Of a DNA stretch of 64,000 nt, positions 45,024-55,142 are shown one piece after another. The position numbers were made by a program, and so were the translations under genes. The notes below the pieces were generated by a model, which saw only the letters and a program-made list of their open reading frames with translations, was not told the origin of the DNA and did no database searches. Origin of the DNA: Cheilinus undulatus (Eukaryota; Chordata; Actinopteri; Labriformes; Labridae); the NCBI RefSeq assembly GCF_018320785.1, contig NC_054870.1:5032933-5096932 (forward strand). Direction: 5' to 3'. The first letter of the stretch is position 1. The number at the start of each line of letters is the position of its first letter.

Positions 45024-46664
45024 CTACTCAGTGTGGTTTACAGGAGAGATGATCAGGGGAGCAGTGTTTTTACCATCACTGTTGTTGCAGGGGCTAAAGA
45101 AAGGGTAGAGTTTCTCAGTGAAGGAGCAGCCAGTAAAGGAGTAGATCAGAGCTGCAGCATCAGCGTCGTAAAAGGAGACCAGACCCTCCTCATAATCCAC
45201 AAACACCCCCACCTTCTCAAGACCAGACTTCAGAGAGAGACGGACTGATGGGCCAGCAAGAGCTTTATACTCATTCTCATTCCTCAACCACATCGTCCAG
45301 TAACCATTCTTAGGACTTAGTGTAATGTCTCCCTTCCTGTTGATCGACTCTCTGGCCACTCCTATATCCCAGTCAGTCTTCCCTTTAACCTGAACCTCGT
45401 AGTAAAATCTACCCGAAGAGAAACTCTGCTTTGCTAAAATACAGGGACATTCATCAAATCTTGCTGCTGTATCAGGGGCATTGTTCTTATCACCACAGTA
45501 AACTTGTTTTCCATCATCAGACAGGATGAGACTGGGATGTGCTGTATCAGGATCTAGTGTCACATCCACCTCATACTGCTGGACTCTCTTCAGCTCCACC
45601 TCACAGATCTGCTGCTTCATCTGTTCACTGATGGTCTCCTCCAGCTGCTTCACAGCTCTCACCACAGTCCCCTCATATGAAGGTGGATGGACTCCGACTT
45701 CAGACCAGTTCTTGGTGGGTGGAGCAGCGCTCAGAGACGTGAAGTTCTGGAGGAGTTGGAGGTGGTCTTCAGAGCGTGAGAGCTGCTCCACCTCAGCACC
45801 TCTCTTCTCCAGCGCAGAGATTTCCTGTTCCAGCCCCTTGATGAAGCCTTCAGCCTGTTTCTGCGTCTCTCTCTGCTTCTGTTTGATGGTGTTGATGAGC
45901 TCAGCCTGGCTTCTCTCTACAGATTCTTTCAGAGCGGTGAAGACTCGAACACCTTCTGCTATCTCTCTGTCTGCGTTCTTATCACTGAGCTCCACGGAGC
46001 GTTTGAGCTCTTCCATCTTCAGTCGTCTCTGCTGGATCATCTGCTGAATTTCAGTCTCCGTCTTCCCCAGCTCAGCCTTCTTTTCTTCATATTCCACTTT
46101 CAGAGAAACAACATCATGACTCTTGTGTTCTAAAACGGTGCACAGCATGCAGACACACATCTGGTCGTTCTTACAGAACAGCTCCAGCAGTTTGTCGTGA
46201 ATCTCGCACATCCTTCCATCCAGGTTCTCCACAGGGTCGATCAGCTGATGTTTCTTCAGACGTGACAGGGTCAGATGAGGCTCCAGGTGAGTCTCACAGT
46301 AAGAAAGCAGACACACCATGCAGGACTTGGAGGCCTTCAGTTTGGTTCCAGTGCAGACGTCACAGGGAACTTCTCCTGGTTTGGAAGCAGGTTGCTCAGA
46401 GCTGCTGCTGGATTTCTGCTGAGCTGACTGTCTGAACTGCGCAGCCATCTCAGAGATGAAGGTGTTGATCTTCAAGTGTGGTCTGGTGGAGAAAATCTCT
46501 TTACAGTTGGGACACTGACAGGAGACATTACTATCCCAGTGTTTAGTGATGCAGTTTTGACAGAAGTTGTGTCCACATGGTGTGGTGACTGGATCAGTGA
46601 AGACATCCAGACAGATGGAGCACAGGAACTGGTCTTCAGTCAGCAGACAGCTGGCAGTGGACAT
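45024..46664 (-). CDS. TRIM E3 ubiquitin ligase, bloodthirsty-related type (RING, B-box, coiled coil, PRY-SPRY)
   Basis: A complete 546-residue ORF in one exon. RING finger at 15-54 with the full C3HC4 set (C15, C18, C30, H32, C35, C38, C51, C54), so E2 binding and ubiquitin ligase activity are expected. A B-box-1-like cysteine cluster follows at 101-139 and B-box 2 at 153-183 (C153, H156, C164, C172, C175, H180, H183). A coiled coil rich in E/K/Q runs about 190-300 and should dimerise the protein. PRY starts near 366 (VDVTLDPDTAHPSLILSDD) and SPRY near 417 (GRFYYEVQVKGKTDWDIGVA), forming the target-binding end. The single long coding exon and RING wording (LCSICLDVFTDPV) are typical of the expanded fish bloodthirsty/TRIM39-like family; I cannot assign the exact orthologue. 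Many relatives act in antiviral immunity, and the upstream interferon-type element fits this. Start is the ATG nine bases after a splice acceptor. No frameshift or missing zinc ligand. Confidence 0.93.
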   Translation of the reverse strand: MSTASCLLTEDQFLCSICLDVFTDPVTTPCGHNFCQNCITKHWDSNVSCQCPNCKEIFSTRPHLKINTFISEMAAQFRQSAQQKSSSSSEQPASKPGEVPCDVCTGTKLKASKSCMVCLLSYCETHLEPHLTLSRLKKHQLIDPVENLDGRMCEIHDKLLELFCKNDQMCVCMLCTVLEHKSHDVVSLKVEYEEKKAELGKTETEIQQMIQQRRLKMEELKRSVELSDKNADREIAEGVRVFTALKESVERSQAELINTIKQKQRETQKQAEGFIKGLEQEISALEKRGAEVEQLSRSEDHLQLLQNFTSLSAAPPTKNWSEVGVHPPSYEGTVVRAVKQLEETISEQMKQQICEVELKRVQQYEVDVTLDPDTAHPSLILSDDGKQVYCGDKNNAPDTAARFDECPCILAKQSFSSGRFYYEVQVKGKTDWDIGVARESINRKGDITLSPKNGYWTMWLRNENEYKALAGPSVRLSLKSGLEKVGVFVDYEEGLVSFYDADAAALIYSFTGCSFTEKLYPFFSPCNNSDGKNTAPLIISPVNHTE

Positions 46665-46673
46665 CTCTACATC
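46665..46673 (-). other. 5' UTR part of the TRIM coding exon, with splice acceptor
   Basis: On the minus strand a pyrimidine-rich tract and CAG (TTTTTTGTCCTCAG, acceptor at 46674-46676) precede GATGTAGAG and then the ATG. The coding exon is therefore probably preceded by an intron whose upstream exon is noncoding, a common arrangement in fish TRIM genes. Confidence 0.7.
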
Positions 46674-47082
46674 CTGAGGACAAAAAAGGAAAATTAAACA
46701 AGTTAAATCTCTTCGAGTAGTATAGACTTTTCTAGCATGTTACAGGGTAAATGTCTCTGTCTCTTGTTCTAAATGACCATAATTCTTGAAGACTGGAGCC
46801 AAGAAACTCTGCTACAGACTCTGTTTATAGGCACCTGCTCTACCATCCATCAGTCCATCTATTTTCTATACCGCTTATCTATTACCATTAAGGGTCACGG
46901 AGGGGCTGAAGCCTATCTCGGCTGTCATTGGGCGAGCGGCGGGGTACACTATGTACTGGTCGCCAGCCAATCACAGGGCTGGCATATACAGACAGACAAC
47001 CATACGTGCTTATACTCACACCTACAGCCAAATTAGAGTCACCAACTAACCTAATGAGCATGTCGGAGTACCCGGAGAGAAC

Positions 47083-47969
47083 CAGTGTTAAAGGGATATT
47101 TGCCGATTTCCATAATCCCTATAGTCTTAGGAGTAGGTTTGTTACCTTTAGTTGTTGGTGCATGCTGTTTTTAGATCGGCGGTGCTGAGAGAGGAGCTGC
47201 TCTGCCAACGCTATGGAGTCTTATGGTATTTCTGGCTCTCCCTCATCAAACTCATCAAATACACAATCCAACAACTCCAAAACGCTCTCATAGACGAGTT
47301 GTGACCTGCACATTCATCACTCTAGCGTAGCGTTAGCTGAGCAGCTTGCATCTCAGCTCTAAAAAACATCTTGCACAGACAACTACAGGTAATGAACCTA
47401 CTCCTAAGACAATAGGGATTATGGAAATGGGCGAATTTGCTAAAATGTTGAAGTATCCCGTTAATTTTGTCAACTAAAATTATGAATAAAAATGTTCGTT
47501 GACAGTCTTTTGTTCGATGACTAAAACTAGACTAAGACTAACAAAAATAGATCTGTGATGACTAAAACTGACAAAAAGTAAGTTTAGTTTTCATCAAGAT
47601 GACTAAAACTAGACTAAAATGAAATTTAATTTTTGTCAGACATTTAACATCTGTGATATTTCTTCACTGTGGGTAAATCTGTCAAAAAACAATATATCTG
47701 CTATTCTACCTCTCAGCTGTAGAAAGCAGGGACCCCAGGTTTCACAGGGTGCAGAGAACACACTACCATGATTTGGAACCAGATTTAGGCAAGAAAATAA
47801 ATGTTCGGACTAAAAGTAAAGACTAAAATGTGAGGACTTTTTATGGACTAAAACTAGACTAAAACTTAAAAGGATAGAAATGACTAAAATGTGACTAAAA
47901 CTTCAAGATCTTTCATCTAAAGACTAAGACTGAGATTAAAATTAAAAATAGCTGTCCAAATTAACACTG
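47083..47969 (+). mobile_element. hAT element with perfect 8-bp target duplication, nested
   Basis: Inverted ends CAGTGTTAA and TTAACACTG. GAGAGAAC stands on both sides (47075-47082 and 47970-47977). The interior carries many GACTAAAACTAGACTAAAA words. It is itself interrupted by a TTAA element at 47092-47460. Confidence 0.88.
47092..47460. mobile_element. TTAA-type short element, family C, copy 2
   Basis: Starts AGGGATATTTGCCGATTTCC and ends AAAATGTTGAAGTATCCCG; TTAA on both sides (47088-47091 and 47461-47464). The interior shares ATCCAACAACTCCAAAACGC (reverse complement in the other copies). The left end has lost about ten bases of the family terminus. Confidence 0.82.
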
Positions 47970-48104
47970 GAGAGAACCCACGCACGCACGGGGAGAACAT
48001 GCACTCTCCGCACAGAAAGGCCCTGACCAGAAAGTGAACCGGGAACCTTCTTGCTGTGAGGCAACAGCACTAACCTCTGCACCACCGTGCAGCCCCCTGC
48101 TCTA

Positions 48105-48292
48105 CCAGCTGAGCTAAACTAGTAACCAACATTGAATCACACTTAAAGCTGCTGGTAGAGAAGAAATGTAGATTTGCTACAACAATCATTCAATTCAACA
48201 CAAAACACTCCTGACTGCCTCAGCTGTAAGTTTCTACAGATGTTTTCACACCTTAATCTGGACCAAGGTTTGTGTTTTGTTACACTGTAGTG
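48105..48292. other. TRIM intron segment
   Basis: No recognisable feature. Confidence 0.35.
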
Positions 48293-48430
48293 CTGGGATA
48301 ATGCATTACAAAGTAATCTGTTAGAGTACTCAGATTACTTTTTTGTTGTGACGAGTAACGTAATGAGTTAGTTTTGAAATTCAAGTATCCATTATTAGTT
48401 ACATTTTCATAAAATCAATCTGTCACTAAA
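48293..48430 (+). repeat. hAT-like end rich in AGTAATC/GTTAC words
   Basis: TAGTGCTGGGATAATGCATT followed by AAAGTAATCTG and ACGAGTAACGTAATGAG; same general type as 1985-2131. Confidence 0.45.
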
Positions 48431-48827
48431 AGACAAACACAAAGTTAAGAAAACTCAATTTAACTGTGTTTGCACTTTAAGTTATTTTTTAAAGTTTATC
48501 AAACATTTCTTTTTTTCAGTGTACTCTCCTGCTAATTTTTACTTCTTGCTGTTATTAGCTGCTTGTGTAACTGTTATTTAAAAGAACCTTACTCCTGAGG
48601 TTTATAGGATAAAGTCTGAATTTTATTAACGGAGTCATTTCATGGTGTGGTGAGAGGATTTAACCATCTCTTCAATCTTCAGATCACAGAATCTCAAACT
48701 GTTTTTGTTTTCCTTATACAGTGGACACAGAGTCTAATTATCTTTATAAGCCTTTGTTATGATATTCTACAGAGCTCACTCAGCCACTGCTTCACTCTCC
48801 TCATGCTCATGATGTACCTGCCACAAA

Positions 48828-48853
48828 CCTCCTCCTCCTCCTCCTCCTCCTCA
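48828..48853 (+). repeat. (CTC)n trinucleotide run
   Basis: About 26 bases of CTC units just left of a hAT insertion. Confidence 0.9.
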
Positions 48854-48864
48854 TGTAGCTGCAT

Positions 48865-49377
48865 CAGGGCCGTTTCTTGCTATATGCGGACTATGCAAAT
48901 GCATAGGGCCTCCCAAGGTACTAGGGGGCCCCACAGCTGAATGTTCAGCTTCATCCAAGGAGAATTAAAATGTCTTTTTCCCTTATGTGCTTAAAAATAA
49001 ATGTAGGATAAAAGAATAAAATAAGCTGCAATGATAAGCTGTGTTGTGTTGTGCTATGTTATCGTCCATATCGTCCAATTGCTTTCTCAGATATTTGCCA
49101 CTAAACATTACTTTAGGATTAATTATGATTAATTTATTGAGTGTGTATTTTATATGCTATACATGACTGTTAGATTTGTCCTCAGAAAGAATTATAAGTT
49201 AAGACCATAAATAATGCAATGACAGGTTATCGTGACTGTAGCCTGCTTTGCTCGTGAAGTGTAATAGACTGTTCATGGATCATTTAATGGATTAGGAATC
49301 TCTCCATTGTAGTTTGTCAATAGGGGCCCCAAAACAGCATCGTGCATGAGGCCCCCACAAAGCTGGAATTGGCCCTG
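48865..49377 (+). mobile_element. non-autonomous hAT element with perfect 8-bp target duplication
   Basis: Begins CAGGGCCGTTTCTTGC and ends GGAATTGGCCCTG. AGCTGCAT on both sides (48857-48864 and 49378-49385). 513 bases without transposase. Confidence 0.88.
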
Positions 49378-49881
49378 AGCTGCATGCAGCATCAGACTGT
49401 CTGTTGCACAGACTGCAGAGTCTTTACAACTGCTGTGCATTTGACCGACACTTTTTTGTTCTAATCTGATGTTTATTTTCATATCCAACTGATTGTTTCG
49501 GCGCTTAGGTTTCATTTTGCCCGGACACTTTAATTTCACTTTTTAAGCTGGAGCAGAGAGGGGAGGGAGGGTGTGAGCGGACCTTTAGGACACATGACTG
49601 GGCCAGTAAACGGTCATTATAAAGAAAACAACCAGTGGGCCACTGCCCCTGCTCTACGGGCCGGTGCTTAGCAAAAGATAAAAAATAAATAAATGATACC
49701 GGCCCATGGAACATTACGAGACGGAGATGTTTTAAAGCTAAATGCAAAGCCAGAACTACACTCCAGGCGTGGCTGCTGCACTGTGTCACTCCGCCCAGTG
49801 GTTTACTCAAGAAATAGTTCCGAGTATTTACTTCATGCGTCGTAATGTTACATAATTATACGTTATTATTTCGTAGCGTAG

Positions 49882-50117
49882 TGAATGTGCAGGTCACAAC
49901 TTGTCCATGAGAGCGTTTTGGAGTTGTTGGATTGTGTATTTGATGAGTTTGATGAGGGAAAGCCGGAATACCGTCTGCTTACATTGAGTTGACACAGCAG
50001 GTCCGAATTCGGCAGCGGCGATCTAAAAACAGCTTGCACCGACAACTGAAGGTAATGAGCCTATTACTAAGACTATAGGAATTATGGCAATGGAGGAATT
50101 TGCCAAAATGTTGAAGT
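49882..50117. mobile_element. TTAA-type short element, family C, copy 3 (left end lost)
   Basis: Interior is nearly identical to 18726-18955 (GAGAGCGTTTTGGAGTTGTT, GATGAGGGAAAGCCGGAATA). The right end reads CAAAATGTTGAAGTATTCCT, then CTAA. The left terminus is missing. Confidence 0.75.
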
Positions 50118-50127
50118 ATTCCTCTAA

Positions 50128-52144
50128 GGCAGACAGAGGAACAAAAATGTCCTCCTCTCCAACACCACCTGATGTTTGATATCTCCTCATATCTGTCTGT
50201 ATCCCTGCTTGTGTTTTTACCTCTTTTTTTTTAGCCTGGTAGAGAGGGAGACAGGCAGCAGGCAGCCCGACATGTCCGTATGAGTGCAAATGCGCTACTT
50301 AAATATCCGCAGCAATGTCACGCTGCGAAATGATGTTGCAGACGTGGAAGCTTGCTTTGACTCGCTACAGGTTCTAAATTTAAATATTTTCTGTAAATAA
50401 TTTGCATGAAAAACTTGCATATAGAGTGTAAGGACCTTAAGTTTATAAACTGGAGTTAATATTTTGTAGGCTCTTAAATTTATTCACCCTAAAACCCCCT
50501 GAGTCTCCCCCATGGCAGAATGGTTTGATCCACACTGGCACATGCCTGTCAATCACTGTATTCACAACCTCTCCATTCATAAAAAGATTCATGATTTATT
50601 TTTTGAGAAGAAATGCTGATCTATAACTAAGTTCCTGATTTCAGTTTGAGAAGAGAGAAGAAAGAAGTCTTTTTTATAACTTTTTTATTATTTACAGGTT
50701 TTTAGTTCTTTCTAGCTCTATGTTTTTATTTCCAAATTGTTCCAGAGAGACCGCTGCAGCTGAGCAGAGTTTTGCACACTTCTGGGTTTAAAGCCTTTCC
50801 AGTCACTGTTTTCAACAGCTACATTGATTTGAATCCCCACATTTAGAGATGAGAAGATGTGCCATGATTTAGTCAAGCATTTTTAACATTTAAAATGTAT
50901 GAAAAAAATCTAATATTTGTAATTTGAAAGTGTCTATCAGTTACAAAGTTTGATGCATCAGACGGCTGTCACAGCACTCTTTAATGTCTTTCTTTCTGGC
51001 CAAAAAGCTTTGCGCTGTTTAGGGGGTACTTGGCTAAAAAAATACTTCACAGGGGTACACAACTGAAAAAAGTTTGAGAACCACTGATTTAATGTAGACA
51101 TGAGTGGGCTCAAGTTAAACATTTTATTTTATTTTATATTTACATAATTTTGTAATTGATTTATTCTTTGAAGCATTAACATAAATTTTTGCAATTGCAA
51201 TTGATTTTAGTGAGGTTAGTACACAGTCATAGCCATAAATGCAATGGTACTTATAAATGGCATAATAATTTCTTTCGGTGTTTTGGTTTCCGGTTTTCGG
51301 CCCTAGTTTCCTCATTTTCGGTTTTCGGTTTCGGCCAAGAATTTTCATTTTGGTGCATCCCTAGTTCATACAGGTTAAAAATAAATATCATGTGTGAATT
51401 ATTCGTGTGAAAAATTGCTTTTTAAGGGTCACTTTACTAACACAAAAGCCATTAAAATGTTCCTTAAAGAGGGAAAGTCCAACCCTGACAATATGCACTG
51501 ATAACTATAGTAAAGATGGATTTGATTTAAAAGAATGAAAAAACCCACACATTTATAAAATTCCTTTTTCAACCTTAACAACCCTTCTAATAACTTTATG
51601 GAAAGTAGTAAAAACGTTTTTTTTTTTTCCTCCATAACTTGGATTTCGAGATGTGCTGCCTTTTTTTGAAACTTTTGAATAAACTTTGGGGAAAATCACA
51701 GTGTTTTTGAAGGCTAATCGCTATTTAAAGGTGTAAATATGCACATATGAATGCAACACTATGTACTTCCATCTAATTTTACAATGATCACTTTCAGATG
51801 TATTGACCATGAGTAATACACAGCAGTGTGAATGGTGTAACAGCCAGCCCTGGTCTCCCCTACTGTCCACTTATTTCTCCAGACTATCTATGCTAGGCTA
51901 GTTAGAGTACTAAAGCCCATCTGTGTGCTGTTTCCTTCATGGTGACTAAATATAGCCACTGGTTTCATGTTAAAAACTTGTGTGTTAGTTTCAGGAAGTA
52001 GAAGCTAAAGATTAGCCTAGCTGTGCATTCAGTCTGATTCTTACTAGCCTGGGTTCAGTCTCTCTTCTCCAGCTCTGTTTAGGGGTCAGATTTAAACCTT
52101 TAGTCTGAATAGTTTGTTTTCTGTTTGTTGGTCGGTGAACTCAC
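50128..52144. other. TRIM 5' UTR intron, distal part
   Basis: Holds two isolated hAT right ends, AGTTTGAGAACCACTG (about 51071-51086) and TTTTGGTGCATCCCTAG (about 51348-51364). No exon other than the proposed first exon beyond 52145. Confidence 0.45.
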
Positions 52145-52210
52145 CAGTGCCCTGAGTTTGTCTTCAGAGAGAAACAGAGTCTCCTGTCCCGCAGCTCAGC
52201 TGTGACTCTG
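52145..52210 (-). other. probable noncoding first exon of the TRIM gene
   Basis: On the minus strand this stretch ends CAGGGCACTG and is followed by GTGAGTTCAC, a near-consensus splice donor at 52143-52144. It lies about 5.5 kb upstream of the TRIM acceptor in the right orientation and directly downstream of an interferon-response-like element. It has no ATG-started frame that would need to be coding. The 5' edge is approximate. The link to the TRIM gene is inferred from position and orientation. Confidence 0.55.
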
Positions 52211-52215
52211 ACTTA

Positions 52216-52231
52216 CTTTCACTTTCATTTC
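52216..52231 (-). promoter_or_regulatory. interferon-stimulated response element (ISRE/IRF site) upstream of the TRIM gene
   Basis: The minus strand reads GAAATGAAAGTGAAAG: three GAAA units, two of them with the two-base spacing of the IRF/ISRE core (GAAANNGAAA, here GAAAGTGAAA at 52217-52226). ISREs bind IRF proteins and the STAT1-STAT2-IRF9 complex and drive interferon-induced genes. It sits just upstream of the candidate first exon. The motif is seen directly; its function is inferred. Confidence 0.6.
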
Positions 52232-53699
52232 AGCAGAAAAGAAATCTCAGAGCTGCTCCTCCTCTCACTGTTGATCAATGAGGAAATACACTGACCTCAC
52301 CCTGAACTAGAGGAGTTTACTTTTGTTGAATTTAGTCTGAAACGACTAAAAGAACATACAATTACAAATAAGATAGTAAAAACAACATTGATTTTACTGT
52401 AGACTCCTCTTATAGTCTGTTATCAAGCCCACAAACACTCTCACAGTTAAACTCATTAGGTTACCTGTAGTTTATTTATTTATTGCTTAGGCCTCTTACT
52501 TTTGGGGGAAAAAATCATTTGATTTTTATTCAGTTTTAAGGTTCTTGAGAGGTTTGATGCTCTATAAAACACGTTTGTAATAGAAATCACCATAAAGCTC
52601 AAGAACTGAACACAAAAAGTAATGTGATTTTGATGTTTTTATGTAAATATTTTCTATTCAAGATATTTTTTCAAAGTAAAGTAGGCATAGGTGACTTAAT
52701 GTCCCTTTGGGCCAGTGGGCTGATGGTATTTTTCGAGGCTCTCCTCCCATGAAAAAAACTGAACTAGACAACTGATGTGTAATGACTTATAACACAAATA
52801 AAACCGCTGATTCCTTATTGAATAACCTCTATTTTCAGCCATCAGTCCTCTAGCCTTCATTTTTTGAAAAATAAAAGTACTTCACAGTATTCATCCAAAC
52901 AACTGCTTTATTTTAATCTGGAATAACTCAGAGGTTGAAGAGGAGCAGAAATTCAAGAAGGTTCAGCATCTTTAGATGTTAAGTTAGTACCTAAAGTACC
53001 CAGTATCTAAATGAATTAACTAAATCTTTGTTAACAGAATTTGTAAAACACTCTTGATGAGTTATAATGCATTATAAATCATTCCTTTATAACTGCTTTA
53101 ATCCCTTATGCCTTATGAATACATTATAAATGTTATCACGTATTTTAAGAGGTTGATTTATAGAAAGTGTTACCAAACTTGTTTTAGTGAGGCACAAAAT
53201 CATTTAACCTTCTCTGTGGAACAATGAGAGTTGTCAGAAAATCAGTAAAGGGTTCAAGGAAGAAAATTCATTTAAGTGACAGAGAACCAAGAAATAAGAA
53301 ACCCTCTAATTATGATCTAAAATGTTCACAGATAGACTGTGATTGGTTCAAACCAAAAGGATGCATTAGTACAGGACAACTGCATGTATTTAAAAGTATA
53401 ACAATACAGGTCTTAAAAACTTCTTTTTTTTTTTCAGATCACAAGCAAATTAAGTATTATTTTTTTCCTCTTAATACCCTGAAATGAAGTGTTCATGTTC
53501 TTTGTCCACAGAGCTTTCCCAGCAGCTTTAGACCAGTAAACTCAAAGCCAATCTTCTGACCGGTCTTCATCATGTTAAATTTGACCCTAACTGGTTGTTT
53601 TAATACTCTGACTAAATATTTAGTTCCAAATCAATGCCTGTGTTGTTTTTAAAATTTCTAAGAGTTGGATTATAAATGTTGCATTACCCTCTTTTGTCC
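52232..53699. other. upstream flank of the TRIM gene
   Basis: No gene or bounded repeat. The ORF at 53224-53487 is unsupported. Confidence 0.4.
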
Positions 53700-54100
53700 A
53701 CATGGGGGCCCTAGAGGTCTAAAAATCCCACTCATTCCCTGACAGTCTCCCTAACAGCCCACCAATCTGTGTCTGTGTCCGCTGACCTTCATCTTAACGG
53801 CCCTCTGCTCACAGATCCTGCCTTCAAATGTAAATCTGACATCTATTCCAGCGTGGACGGGCCTTTTGATTATTCGCTGAGAGAGTCTGAAATCAGAACA
53901 TGATTGGATGAAAATCAATCAAGAAAATCTGCTCATTCAGAACCAGGAATCAGAGAATTACGGTTCAGGCCCCAAACTAAATAATACACACTTGACACTT
54001 GAATCGAGTGAACAGTTTAAGTCTTGTTGTTTAGGTGTGCACCTTATCGACTCATTTTTAATTTCTTCTCTCAGTACTGTAATGAAAATAGATTTGATCT
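53700..54100. other. candidate conserved noncoding element
   Basis: Non-repetitive, mixed-composition DNA with GATTGGATGAAAATCAATCA and similar homeodomain/TALE-type words, clearly different from its AT-rich flanks. A 73-codon frame inside is not supported as coding. Confidence 0.22.
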
Positions 54101-55142
54101 CTGAAGGAACCTCCAGTTTGCAGGTTTAATTACATAAAAGGGACAATTCTGGTTTTATCTTTTCAAAAAACAATTAATTTGGATGATGAGGAAAATAAAA
54201 TCAACATGAACATTTTCATTTTGTTTTCTTTTTTGTCTTTTTCTAATGGAGTTATAAGAGAGAATGTTTGGAGACAGTATTTAGTGAGATATAATACAGT
54301 AAGTAAAGATGTTTTATTGACTGGATGAAGTTGGATTAGTGCTCTGGTGATTTAAATTTCAGAGTTTTGAATACCCTTCTTATCCTTATGTTGCCAGCTG
54401 AAGATGGAATAGCAACGTTAACATGAAAACAGAATCTTTATGATGACTCTTCTTATTTTTTTTACCATCAAAATGTTACAGCTAAATGCTAAATGCTAGA
54501 GAACAAAAATAAATAAAGTGTAGCTGCATTAAAAGGAAAATATGAGGTCTCAATGGATTTACTGCTACTGTCAGTGTCAATAATATTAATTATAATAATA
54601 GAATAATAATAGTAATAGCTTTAATGACAGAAACCTGGCAGAAACTCAGCAGCATCATAAGATGCCATGTAAACTAAGACATCATAGACATCAATAGAAC
54701 GCAGCCATCCCATAACAGCTGGTGCAGAGGTCCCAATAAAAACCACAGGAACCCAGAAACACAGGTTTAAAAAAAGAGAACAAAAAATAAAGATTATGTG
54801 AAATAATAACAGACAGAGTATGGGGTTTTAAATCAGGAGCCATAAAAACAATAAAAGGAGGATAAGACAGTAAAATGTGATAAGAGAAAAATAATAAAGC
54901 CAGTAAAACAGTAAGATATAAATGAGGGAAAATCAAAATGAAATAAATCTCCTAGATATAAGGCGGAAAAATAAATAAATATGACAGCAAAAGATAAAAA
55001 AGAAACACAAGCACTGAAGATAGAATAGCAATAGATATTAAAAAGATCATGAGAGAGATAAAAATGTGCTTAATGTTTTTTAAAGGTCTAAAATTTGTTC
55101 AACAATAAAACTACATAAAAATGAAATGAGAGTACGTCCCGT
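54101..55142. other. gene-free stretch
   Basis: AT-rich. The 81-residue hydrophobic minus-strand frame at 54691-54936 has no supporting context. Confidence 0.4.

Larger units (their letters stand above)
46848..48098 (+). repeat. dispersed repeat type D, interrupted by a hAT element
   Basis: Left part 46848-47082 (CCATCTATTTTCTATACCGC to CCCGGAGAGAAC) and right part 47970-48098 (GAGAGAACCCACGCACGCAC to CACCACCGTGCAG) are one repeat of the kind seen at 31117-31446. It lies in the TRIM 5' UTR intron. Confidence 0.75.

Noticed and set aside
45526..46047. 173-residue plus-strand frame
   Set aside because: Antisense of the TRIM coiled-coil region; its open state follows from the codon use of the real gene.
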